Assembly (NCBI RefSeq): GCF_050971785.1
Contig: NZ_JBPCCU010000002.1
Span: 186,001 to 250,000, forward strand
Length of the DNA: 64,000 nucleotides
Source of the DNA: Actinomadura_E scrupuli
Lineage (GTDB): Bacteria; Actinomycetota; Actinomycetes; Streptosporangiales; Streptosporangiaceae
Reading direction: 5' to 3'
The notes under the pieces are model-generated. The model ran no database searches, was not told where the DNA came from, and was given only the letters and a program-made list of their open reading frames with translations. Shown piece after piece: positions 55,104 through 62,813 of the stretch. The position numbers and the translations under genes are program-made. How positions within the stretch are numbered: the first letter of the stretch is position 1; the number at the start of each line of letters is the position of its first letter.

Positions 55104-57430
55104 CGGTGGAACACCTCGGAGGATCCGTTCGTGTAGACGAGGTCGTAGTGGTCGTCGATGAAGGTGGCCGGGAAGGCGTAGATGGCCAGCCGGTTGGCGA
55201 GCAGCGACCGGGCCCGCCCGTTGACGGTGTTGGTCCGGCTGGCGTAGATCCAGGCCCGCTGGTCCAGGGTCTGTGGGGTGATGTCGAGCTGGAGGCGGGG
55301 AATGGCCGGCAGCTCGGCGGCCAGCCGCAACTGTCCGTATCGATCGGCGTAGACGAGGTCGTCGGTCCCGTTGATCCATGTGCCGAGCCAGCGCGCTCCG
55401 GCCAGCTCCGGCCGCACCATGTAGAAGCGCTCGAAGTCCTCGCCACGGTCGGTGAGGTTGGCCGCCGTGCCGCCGCCGAGCGGGACGTTCGCCAGGCCGC
55501 TGGTGTTCACGAAGATCGTGATGACCGTGGCGGCGGCCACCGCGCAGACCACGCGGTCCAGCTTGCGGACCGGCCGGCGGATCTTCATCCGGCGCATCCG
55601 CGGCGCGATCCGGTGCAGGAACCAGCAGAGGGCGACCGAGACGAGCGTCAGCGCCTGTACCTGGGCGCGGCCCTGGTTGTAGGCGGCGGCGAAGGTGCCC
55701 GACACCCGGAACAGCATCAGGCAGGCCAGCGCGGGCAGAGCGAGCAGCCCGACCTGCCGGGTCAGCCCGGGCGAGCGGCGCTTGAAGGCCATCATCGCCG
55801 CACCGGCCAGGCCGAGCAGGTTGGCCAGCTGCTGGACCACCAGCAGCAGGAGGTCGAGTGCTCCGCTGAGCGCGGGGACCACCTTCGCGGGGGCGGGCGA
55901 CAACGCGTCGCCGAGCACGTAGCGGGGATCGCCGGCGTCCTGGGCGGGCACGACCGACGACTTGGGCGGGCGGTATTTCGGGATGACCTCCTTGGCGTAG
56001 TAGTAGGTGGCCAGGCGGGTCACGTCGGTGCCGCCGAGGTAGCCGGCGATGAGGCTCTTGCCGGTGGAGGCGTTGGGCAGCAACTGCAGGCCGTCGGAGC
56101 TCAGCGCCTGGCGGAGGTCGCCGACGTTCGACGCCGACTGGGTGATGGGCACGTACCAGAGCACCGCCGCCAGCGCCGCGGTGAGCAGGGACGCCGCGAC
56201 AGTCCAGCGCACCGGCGAGGACCGGCGTATCGCCCAGAGCACGAACTGCAGGGCCAGCGCGCCGCCGAGCATGGCCACCGCGAAGTAGGCCGTCGAGTAG
56301 TGCGAGACGACGATGGCCGGCCCGAACAGGCACAGCAGCGCCACCTTCGGGAACGTCGGCATGCCGACCTCGAGGATGGCCCCGCACAGCGCGGCGAACA
56401 GCAGCAGTGCGATCTCCTGCCGGGCCAGTGCCGGAAGCTGCTGGGACAGGCTCCCCTGCGCCAGCACGAAGGCGGCGGCGACGAAGGCCCAGCGGCGCGG
56501 CAGGAAGCGCACGGCGATACTGAAGATCCCCACGGGGAACATCGCGAAGACGGCCGGGTAGACGAGCTTGAGCACGAGCACGTCGGTCAGCCCGGTCAGG
56601 GCGTGCAGTTGCGCGGGCAGCACCGTGATGCTGAGCATGGCGCCGTAGGCGTCGGGGTGCGGCCCGGTGCGCCAGATGCCCGCCACGATGGTCTGGTGCG
56701 CCGCCGCGTACTCGGTGGCGATGTCGTAGCCGTAGACCAGGTCGCTGCGCAGCGAGAAGGACCACATCATCGCCAGCGAGACGGCGAAGAGCAGGACGGC
56801 GAGGTGCGCGGAGCGCAGGCGGCCGGCCCTGACGGCGGCGAAGACCAGGACCAGCGCGCATCCGGCCACGGCCACCACCGCCACGGCCGGGCCGTGCCCG
56901 TGGTCCAGCCGGAGCGCTCCGGCCGCGCCCAGCAGGGGCAGCGGTATCGCCACGGCGAGCACGCCCGGCGACGGGAGCGACCGCCAGGGGATCGCCGTGG
57001 CCGGGGGCGCGGGCACCCCCGCCAGGAACAGCACGACGCAGGTGAGCTGGAGCCCCACGAGCAGCGGCGCGGGACGCAGCGGCTCGGCGGCGCCGGCGAA
57101 CGGCCCGAGCACGTCCACCGCCAGCCCGGAGACCATGAGGACGACCAGTGACGCGGCGGGCACGTACAGCGGGAAGGCCGCGACCTTGTCCCCCGGCACG
57201 CGGAGAGCGCGCAGCAGCAGGCAGCCGGGCACCGTCAGCAGCAGCGGCACGAGGAGCAGCTGGGCCGCCCACAGGTCGTGCAGCAGCGTCAGCCCGACGA
57301 TCAGGAGCAGCGCCGTCCCGGACGGCACCAGGCGGCGAAGCGGGGAGGGCCGCCCGCCGGCCGCGGGCGGATCGCCGGGCCGGTCGCCGGGCCGGTCCCG
57401 GGCCTCGGCGGGGCCCTGGCCCGCGGTCAC
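55100..57430 (-). CDS. Large multi-pass membrane protein, GT-C/DUF2206-like
   Basis: 776 residues. About 14 membrane helices fill residues 30-580, then a 190-residue extracytoplasmic tail. After the first helices comes RSDLVYGYDIATEYAAAH, an acidic loop at the position where GT-C enzymes keep catalytic acids and resembling DUF2206 proteins. It may be the polymerase or a polyprenyl-phosphate-sugar-dependent glycosyltransferase of the cluster. The family assignment is tentative. Confidence 0.72.
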   Translation of the reverse strand: MTAGQGPAEARDRPGDRPGDPPAAGGRPSPLRRLVPSGTALLLIVGLTLLHDLWAAQLLLVPLLLTVPGCLLLRALRVPGDKVAAFPLYVPAASLVVLMVSGLAVDVLGPFAGAAEPLRPAPLLVGLQLTCVVLFLAGVPAPPATAIPWRSLPSPGVLAVAIPLPLLGAAGALRLDHGHGPAVAVVAVAGCALVLVFAAVRAGRLRSAHLAVLLFAVSLAMMWSFSLRSDLVYGYDIATEYAAAHQTIVAGIWRTGPHPDAYGAMLSITVLPAQLHALTGLTDVLVLKLVYPAVFAMFPVGIFSIAVRFLPRRWAFVAAAFVLAQGSLSQQLPALARQEIALLLFAALCGAILEVGMPTFPKVALLCLFGPAIVVSHYSTAYFAVAMLGGALALQFVLWAIRRSSPVRWTVAASLLTAALAAVLWYVPITQSASNVGDLRQALSSDGLQLLPNASTGKSLIAGYLGGTDVTRLATYYYAKEVIPKYRPPKSSVVPAQDAGDPRYVLGDALSPAPAKVVPALSGALDLLLLVVQQLANLLGLAGAAMMAFKRRSPGLTRQVGLLALPALACLMLFRVSGTFAAAYNQGRAQVQALTLVSVALCWFLHRIAPRMRRMKIRRPVRKLDRVVCAVAAATVITIFVNTSGLANVPLGGGTAANLTDRGEDFERFYMVRPELAGARWLGTWINGTDDLVYADRYGQLRLAAELPAIPRLQLDITPQTLDQRAWIYASRTNTVNGRARSLLANRLAIYAFPATFIDDHYDLVYTNGSSEVFHR

Positions 57431-58512
57431 GTGACCGGCTCCGGCTTCCCGCCCGGCCGCCCGGAGGGGGCCGCCGCGGGCCCGGAGACCTCTGAGGTCT
57501 CCCGGGGGAAGCGGCGGAACGCCCAGGCGCCGCGGAGGAAGCCGAAGTTCTCGCAGGCCTCCTGCACGAGCTGGAGGTACGGGTCGGCGAGGGCTTCCGG
57601 CCTGCCGTGCAGGACCGCGTTCCTAAGCCCGGCGGGGTAGAGCAGCAACGGCAGTGCGGCCGCCGCGAGGGCCGTCGCGGGCTGCCAGGCGGCGGCCGCC
57701 AGCAGGGCCGCGACGAGCGGCGGCCACGGGAAGAGCGTCGGACGCACCGACGGCCATTTCCGGTACTGCATGGCGTTGCCCCGGCCGTAGGCGAGGCTGC
57801 GCCGCAGGACGCCGCGGAGCGTGGGCTCGAACCGATGGGAGACGCCCGCCTCGGGGACGAACACCAGGCGGCCGGGATGGTCCCGGCGAAGCCGGCGCGA
57901 TAGGTCCTCCTCCTCGGAGGCGAAGCGGAACCGCTCGTCGAACCCGCCGACCGCCAGCAGCGCCGCACGCCGGAAGGACATGTTCCCGCCGATGAAGGCG
58001 TACACGTCGCGGCGGGGGCGCGGCGCCGGAGCCGTCCACTGCCGCCGCAGGTAGAGGGCGAACCTGTACGGCAGCGCCTGGCCGCGGGTGAGTTCCAGCT
58101 CCAGGGGCTCGTGCCGGTTGTTGCGTTCGAGGAACCGTGCCAGGAAACCGTCGCCGGTGACCGGGAGCACGGGGCCGCCCACTCCGGCGACCTGCTCCTC
58201 GTAGCCGTCGAGCAGCAGCTCCGACCATCCCGGCACGGGCTCGCAGTCGTCGTCGAGGAACGCCACGACCGGGGCGGACGCGGCCCGCAATCCGGTGTTG
58301 CGCGCGGCCGGCGCCCCCAGGTTGCGCTCGTGCGTGATGACGGTCGCCCCGTGGGCCCGGGCGAGGTCACCGGTCGCGTCGTCCGATCCGTCGTCGACGA
58401 CGATGACCTCCAGCCGGTCGCCGAGGGTCTGGGCGGCCAGCGCGTCGAGACAGCGTCCGATCCGGGCGGCACCGTTGAGGGAGCACACGACCACGCTGAT
58501 GCTAGGCGGCAT
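57427..58512 (-). CDS. Family 2 glycosyltransferase
   Basis: 361 residues. GT-A fold with ISVVVCSLNGAARI, VIVVDDGSDDATGDLA, PVVAFLDDDCEPVPGW (DDD metal site) and GGNMSFRRAALLAVGGFDE, then ASEEEDLSRRLRR. The C-terminal part has hydrophobic helices (PLVAALLAAAAWQPATALAA). Start overlaps the next gene by 11 bases and stop overlaps the DUF2206-like gene by 4. Confidence 0.91.
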   Translation of the reverse strand: MPPSISVVVCSLNGAARIGRCLDALAAQTLGDRLEVIVVDDGSDDATGDLARAHGATVITHERNLGAPAARNTGLRAASAPVVAFLDDDCEPVPGWSELLLDGYEEQVAGVGGPVLPVTGDGFLARFLERNNRHEPLELELTRGQALPYRFALYLRRQWTAPAPRPRRDVYAFIGGNMSFRRAALLAVGGFDERFRFASEEEDLSRRLRRDHPGRLVFVPEAGVSHRFEPTLRGVLRRSLAYGRGNAMQYRKWPSVRPTLFPWPPLVAALLAAAAWQPATALAAAALPLLLYPAGLRNAVLHGRPEALADPYLQLVQEACENFGFLRGAWAFRRFPRETSEVSGPAAAPSGRPGGKPEPVT

Positions 58513-59695
58513 CGGGGTCCTTCCCCTGGGTACGGGCGCGCACGGCGCCGTACATGGTGATCGTCTCCGTCGCGACCGAGTCGAGGTCGGCCGCCCGGCC
58601 GTGGACGCCCACGGGGGACTGTGGCTCCCGGGAATCCTGGGAGGAAACAGGATAATCCTGACTGAGGAGGTCGGCGATCGCCGTCGCCAGCCGGTCCGGT
58701 GAGCGCGGGGGGACGGTCCACCGGGAGTCCGCGAACAGTTCGGCGAGCCCGCCGGCCGTGCTGGCGATCACCGGTACTCCGAAGGCACGCGCCAGGTTGG
58801 CCACACCGCTCTGCTCGGCACTCCGGTACGGCAGGACGACGGCCTCGGCCGCGGCGAACCAGGCCGCGATGTCGCCCTCGGGCACGAACCCGGTGAACAC
58901 CGGGCGCAGCCCGTTCCGGCGGGCGAGATACCGTACGCGGGCCAGATGCAGCCGGTCCCGGAGCTCGAAGATCCGGAAAGGCCCCTGCCGCCGCCGGACG
59001 GTCCCGGCCACCACCAGGTGGACGTCGCGCAGCACCGCCGGGTCCGCGCGGCGCAGCACGGCCATCGCCCGGACCAGATCGTCCAGCCCCTTGGACACGT
59101 GGATGAAGCCGAAGGCGAGCAGGATGCGACCGTCACCGAGGCCGAACCGGGCGCGCTGTTCCCCGGCGGTGCTGGTCGCGGGGGGCGGCTCGGCGGAGAA
59201 GTGCGGGATGACCTCCGCCCGGGTGCCGGCCACCCCGACCTGTCCGGTGAGGGTGCCCAGGGCCCCCTGGGTGTGCACGACGACGTGGTCGCAGCACGCG
59301 GTGATCCGCTCGTACAGGATCCTGCCCGGGCGGCGCAGCAGCGCGAGGTCACGGCCGGCCTCGTGCAGGGTGGCCACCACGGGCACGCCCGGGGCCGCCG
59401 CCCGCGCCTGCTCCAGCCAGCGGGCGACCGCGATCGTCCGGGCTCCGAAGGCGGGCACCGCGAACTGCACGTGCACCACGTCGGGGGCGAACCCGGCGAC
59501 GGCATCGCGCAGCCCGCGCGAGCCGCCGAGGACGCCGAAGGCGCCGATCACCTCCGCCGGAGCGTCCCCGTGCGGATGGGCGGCCACCACCGCGATCTCG
59601 TGGCCCCGGGCGCGTACGGCGCCCGCGAGCACGTGCGTGTAGGTCCCGATGCCGTCGCGGGCGGGGGGATAGGGGCTGACGTACAGCACCCTCAT
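58502..59695 (-). CDS. Family 4 glycosyltransferase
   Basis: 397 residues. GT-B fold: MRVLYVSPYPPARDGIGTYT with the glycine loop, then FAPDVVHVQF, VVATLHEAGRDLA, RILLAFGFIHVSKGLDDLV, AAEAVVLPYRSAEQSGVANL and FGVPVIAS. Nucleotide-sugar donor unknown. The last 50 residues form a polar tail with no family likeness. ATG 59695 overlaps the next stop by 4 bases. Confidence 0.9.
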   Translation of the reverse strand: MRVLYVSPYPPARDGIGTYTHVLAGAVRARGHEIAVVAAHPHGDAPAEVIGAFGVLGGSRGLRDAVAGFAPDVVHVQFAVPAFGARTIAVARWLEQARAAAPGVPVVATLHEAGRDLALLRRPGRILYERITACCDHVVVHTQGALGTLTGQVGVAGTRAEVIPHFSAEPPPATSTAGEQRARFGLGDGRILLAFGFIHVSKGLDDLVRAMAVLRRADPAVLRDVHLVVAGTVRRRQGPFRIFELRDRLHLARVRYLARRNGLRPVFTGFVPEGDIAAWFAAAEAVVLPYRSAEQSGVANLARAFGVPVIASTAGGLAELFADSRWTVPPRSPDRLATAIADLLSQDYPVSSQDSREPQSPVGVHGRAADLDSVATETITMYGAVRARTQGKDPDAA

Positions 59696-60819
59696 GGGAG
59701 CAGGACTCCCGCGACCCTCGCGGCCATCGACTCCCACGTGTACTCCGACAGCCAGGGGTCCTTGGCCAGTCCGTCCGGCGGTGCGTCGAGCGCGGCGTCG
59801 AGCGCCGCGGCGAAGGCCGGCAGCGTGTGGTCGCAGACGACTCCGCGCTGGGAGCGCAGGACCAGGTACTGCGCGAGGTTGTCCCTGGCCGAGGTCGTCA
59901 CGACCGGCACCTCACAGGCGAGCGCCTCCAGGACCGCGATGCCGAAACCCTCCCGGGTCGACGGGAAGGCGAAGACCCGGCCGGCCTTGATCAGTGAGTA
60001 GACGTCCTTCTGCTCGCTGACGTCATGCCGGAAATCCACCACGTGGGCGATGCCCAGCACTGCGGCCTCCTCGTGCAGGGCGTCGCGCTCCGGCCCGTCA
60101 CCGATGATCCGGCACGTCACCGGCCGCCCGCGCTCGTGCAGCAGCGCGACGGCCTGCAGCAGCAGTTCCAGGCGCTTGTGCTTCATCAGGCGGCTCACGA
60201 CGACGAGGTCGGTCGGCTTGTCGTCGGGCATCGCGCTGCGCACGCCCTCGAGATCGATCCCGTTGGGGGCGATCGTGATCGAGGCGCGTGCCCCGAGCGC
60301 GTCCCGCAGGCGCGCGGCCGTCTCCGGCGAGGCCGCGATGGTGTGATCCGGTGCCCGCATCGCCAGCCACTCGATCCACCAGGCCGGCCGCCATGGCGCG
60401 CCCAGGTAGTCCCGCCAGTACGCGGGACCCCACACCTCGTGCCAGGTGGCGATCAGCGGCTTGCGCCTGAGGGTGGCCACCACCCGCAGCACCAGCAGCG
60501 GGAAGAACGGGATCTGGTCCACGTCGAGCACGTCGAAACGGCGGCCCAGCAGCCGCAGGCACGACAGTGCGAAGACCAGCGCCTGCCACGTCGAACGGAC
60601 CCCGTTCCGGTAGAGCGGCAGCAGCGGGGAGATCGCGTGGAAGGTGACCGGGCCCTCGACCCGCGTCCGCGGGCCGTCCCACCAGTGCATGGTGAACACG
60701 TGGACGTCGGCGTGCTGGGCGAGGTGCCGGGACAGCTCGTGGTACCGCATCTCCCGGCCGCCGAAGCTGTAGGGATGGATGGCGTCGGTGACGAGCGCCA
60801 CGATGGGCCGTGACGTCAT
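59692..60819 (-). CDS. Family 4 glycosyltransferase
   Basis: 375 residues. GT-B fold: MTSRPIVALVTDAIHPYSFG, FGGREMRYHELSRHLA, FDVLDVDQIPFFPLL, LIATWHEVWGP, IAPNGIDLEGVR, DLVVVSRLMKHKRLELLLQA, and the donor-site EGFGIAVLEALACEVPVV. It is the most complete retaining GT4 of the cluster. ATG 60819 is chosen for the ATGA overlap; the frame is open upstream. Confidence 0.92.
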   Translation of the reverse strand: MTSRPIVALVTDAIHPYSFGGREMRYHELSRHLAQHADVHVFTMHWWDGPRTRVEGPVTFHAISPLLPLYRNGVRSTWQALVFALSCLRLLGRRFDVLDVDQIPFFPLLVLRVVATLRRKPLIATWHEVWGPAYWRDYLGAPWRPAWWIEWLAMRAPDHTIAASPETAARLRDALGARASITIAPNGIDLEGVRSAMPDDKPTDLVVVSRLMKHKRLELLLQAVALLHERGRPVTCRIIGDGPERDALHEEAAVLGIAHVVDFRHDVSEQKDVYSLIKAGRVFAFPSTREGFGIAVLEALACEVPVVTTSARDNLAQYLVLRSQRGVVCDHTLPAFAAALDAALDAPPDGLAKDPWLSEYTWESMAARVAGVLLP

Positions 60820-61358
60820 CCGGAGCGTCCCTCGGTGTCGTCGGCGTCCGAGGTGCAGGTGGTCAGGAATCTGATGGATCTGATGCCGTCGCCCAGCCGG
60901 ACGCCGACGGTGAGGGGACCTGGTGTGCACGGAATCCGGGAGAGCGGCGTGATCGTCACGGCTTGACCGTCGGCCAGAGTCGCCCGGCCGCTCGCCGCCT
61001 CGCGAGTCTGGCCTGAAGTGGTCAGCAGCAGCGACCACGTGTAGTCCTGCGGGCCGCCCATCACGTTGCGGATGACGAAGGCGGGGGCGACGAACATCGA
61101 CGTGGCGGACGACCGGCGCGGCAGGGACCTGGGGTCGGCGAACGCGAGCTCGGTGTAACCGGCGGGCCGGGCGGTCAGGCCGGCGTCCCTCAGCAGATCC
61201 CGTCCCGGACGGCTCTGCAGCCCGCCCGCCACCCCGAGGAGCACGCTCAGCACGGCGGCCGCGGCCACCGCGCGCCGGACGGTTCGCCTCCCGCCGTCCA
61301 GACCGCTGTTCGCAGGCCCCTCCTGCTGTGGCGTCGCCGTCTCGCTAGGCGCCCCCAT
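60816..61358 (-). CDS. Small membrane-anchored protein, first gene of the polysaccharide operon
   Basis: 180 residues. Polar N-terminus, transmembrane helix about 29-46 and an extracytoplasmic domain (YTELAFADPRSLPRR, NVMGGPQDYTWSLLLTT, and two cysteines IPCTPGPL and TTCTSDAD that could form a disulfide). It looks like the DUF1616-type helper domains that accompany GT-C enzymes, but I cannot confirm a family. It starts the series of overlapping minus-strand genes ending at 51856. Confidence 0.7.
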   Translation of the reverse strand: MGAPSETATPQQEGPANSGLDGGRRTVRRAVAAAAVLSVLLGVAGGLQSRPGRDLLRDAGLTARPAGYTELAFADPRSLPRRSSATSMFVAPAFVIRNVMGGPQDYTWSLLLTTSGQTREAASGRATLADGQAVTITPLSRIPCTPGPLTVGVRLGDGIRSIRFLTTCTSDADDTEGRSG

Positions 61359-61566
61359 CCCGCTTCCAGCACCCTTCGTGATCCTCGTAACAGAAGGTGA
61401 ATTTCGAGAAATATGGCGTTAACCGGATCCCACTGATGGTTCGTCCGGATACGACCAACTCTGGATCTTAAGCGCAGGAGGGTGTGCTGGGGCAAATGAA
61501 TGCGGAGCTGAAACAAAGTTACCAATGGTGACTAAATGACCACTTCATGTGTTCGAGTGGTGAATG
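61359..61566. other. AT-rich intergenic region upstream of polysaccharide operon
   Basis: About 208 bases, much less GC-rich than its surroundings. It should hold the minus-strand promoter of the operon and the 3' end of the second GH16 gene. A short stem ACCACT/AGTGGT lies at 61539-61561. No canonical promoter stands out. Confidence 0.4.
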
Positions 61567-62481
61567 TCAGGAAGAGGCGCGGTAGACCCGGATCCAGTCG
61601 ACGGTCATATGGGCGGGAAACCGGGTTGTGACGTCCGGCGATCCCGGCCACTCTCCCCCGACCTGCAGGTTGAGGATGAGGAAGAAGGGCTTGGTGAACG
61701 GCCATCCGGCGTACTTCTGGAATTGGGCGTACGGCATGCCGTCCACCCACCAGGTGATGCTCTGCGGGGTCCAGTCGACGCCGTAGACGTGGTAATCGCC
61801 CACGTCGGCGGGCTGCGGCAGCCGCCATATGCCGCCGCCCTTGTGCTTCAGCCCGTGCGCGTAGCCCCTGACCACGTCGGCCTGGGCGCCGATCGTCTCG
61901 ATGACGTCGATCTCGCCGTAGGTCGACTTCCCCACCAGGCCGGCGTCGACTCGCTGCAGCCAGAACGCGGGCCAGAGCCCCTGGCCCTTCGGCAGCCTGA
62001 TCCGTGCGGAGAACCGGCCGTACGCCTGGCTGAAGCTCGTGGCCGTCTGCAGGCGGGCGGAGCTGTACTGGCACGGGCCGTACCAGCATCGGGGGCCGCC
62101 CGGCTGCTTCGTCCTGGTCGCGGAGATCACGAGGTTGCCCCGGCCGTCCTTCTTCGCGTTGGCCCGGGTGTAGTACTGCAGCGCCTTGTGCGACCAGCCG
62201 TCCCCACCGGTGAGCGGGGTCCATTTCGCCGGAGTCCCCTTGCCCTTGAACTCATCGGACCAGGTGAGCCGCCATTTCGCCGCGGGCAGCCGGAACTGCG
62301 GAGGCGGCGGCGACTGCGACGGTTGCGGGGTCGGGGCGGGAGGTACGGCCTGGGGGCGAGTGGGCGCGGCCTCGCTCAGCCGGCGTGCGCCCATCGCGGT
62401 GACGGCCAGGACCACGACGCATATCGCGATGGCCACCAGCCATGGCCGGTGCAGTCCGGTCGCGCCTCGCGCCTCCTTCAT
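61567..62481 (-). CDS. GH16 endo-glycosidase (signal-anchored)
   Basis: 304 residues. A signal-anchor helix at about 14-30, a Pro-rich linker (VPPAPTPQPSQSPPPP), then the GH16 fold: WRLTWSDEFKG, catalytic Glu190-Ile-Asp192-Val-Ile-Glu195 (YGEIDVIETIG), FFLILNLQVGGEWPG and VDWIRVYRAS. It resembles the first GH16 gene at the other flank of the cluster, with two cysteines in RCWYGPCQY. Possible roles are trimming or releasing the exported polymer. ATG 62481 follows GGCAGG. Confidence 0.92.
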   Translation of the reverse strand: MKEARGATGLHRPWLVAIAICVVVLAVTAMGARRLSEAAPTRPQAVPPAPTPQPSQSPPPPQFRLPAAKWRLTWSDEFKGKGTPAKWTPLTGGDGWSHKALQYYTRANAKKDGRGNLVISATRTKQPGGPRCWYGPCQYSSARLQTATSFSQAYGRFSARIRLPKGQGLWPAFWLQRVDAGLVGKSTYGEIDVIETIGAQADVVRGYAHGLKHKGGGIWRLPQPADVGDYHVYGVDWTPQSITWWVDGMPYAQFQKYAGWPFTKPFFLILNLQVGGEWPGSPDVTTRFPAHMTVDWIRVYRASS

Positions 62482-62813
62482 GAACCTGCCCCACGATCGA
62501 CGATCGGTTGCCGTGCCGCACCCGGCCACATATGTACGCACCTGTCGGGGTTGTTGTGCAAGCCTGCTAGGCGATTTAGCCTATTTATCCCTAAATGTCG
62601 CAATACCTGCCTGCTGGTGAACGCGGGGAGGCCGGGGCCGCCCCCCAAGTCGCGCCGGGACCAGGCGGACGTCCGTTTTCGTGCTCTTCGCATCGATAAG
62701 ATCAATGCGCTGCCGGTCGGCGTACGCACCGGACTGTCCAGGACATCGGCAGCGGCGGGGCATCCTTTGTGCGGCAACGCGTACGACCCTGGGGACGAAA
62801 GGAATGATGCGGC
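62482..62813. other. Divergent AT-rich promoter region with inverted repeats
   Basis: About 330 bases. At 62568-62583 TAGGC-N6-GCCTA and directly next to it ATTTA-TCCC-TAAAT (62583-62596) form two adjacent palindromes in a locally AT-rich stretch, likely regulator sites for the GH16 gene. The remainder is GC-rich and holds no supportable gene. Confidence 0.5.

Noticed and set aside
54228..58721. A 1,497-codon minus-strand frame
   Set aside because: Only the last 291 codons encode the GT2 enzyme; upstream it is out-of-frame translation of the membrane-protein and second GT2 genes.
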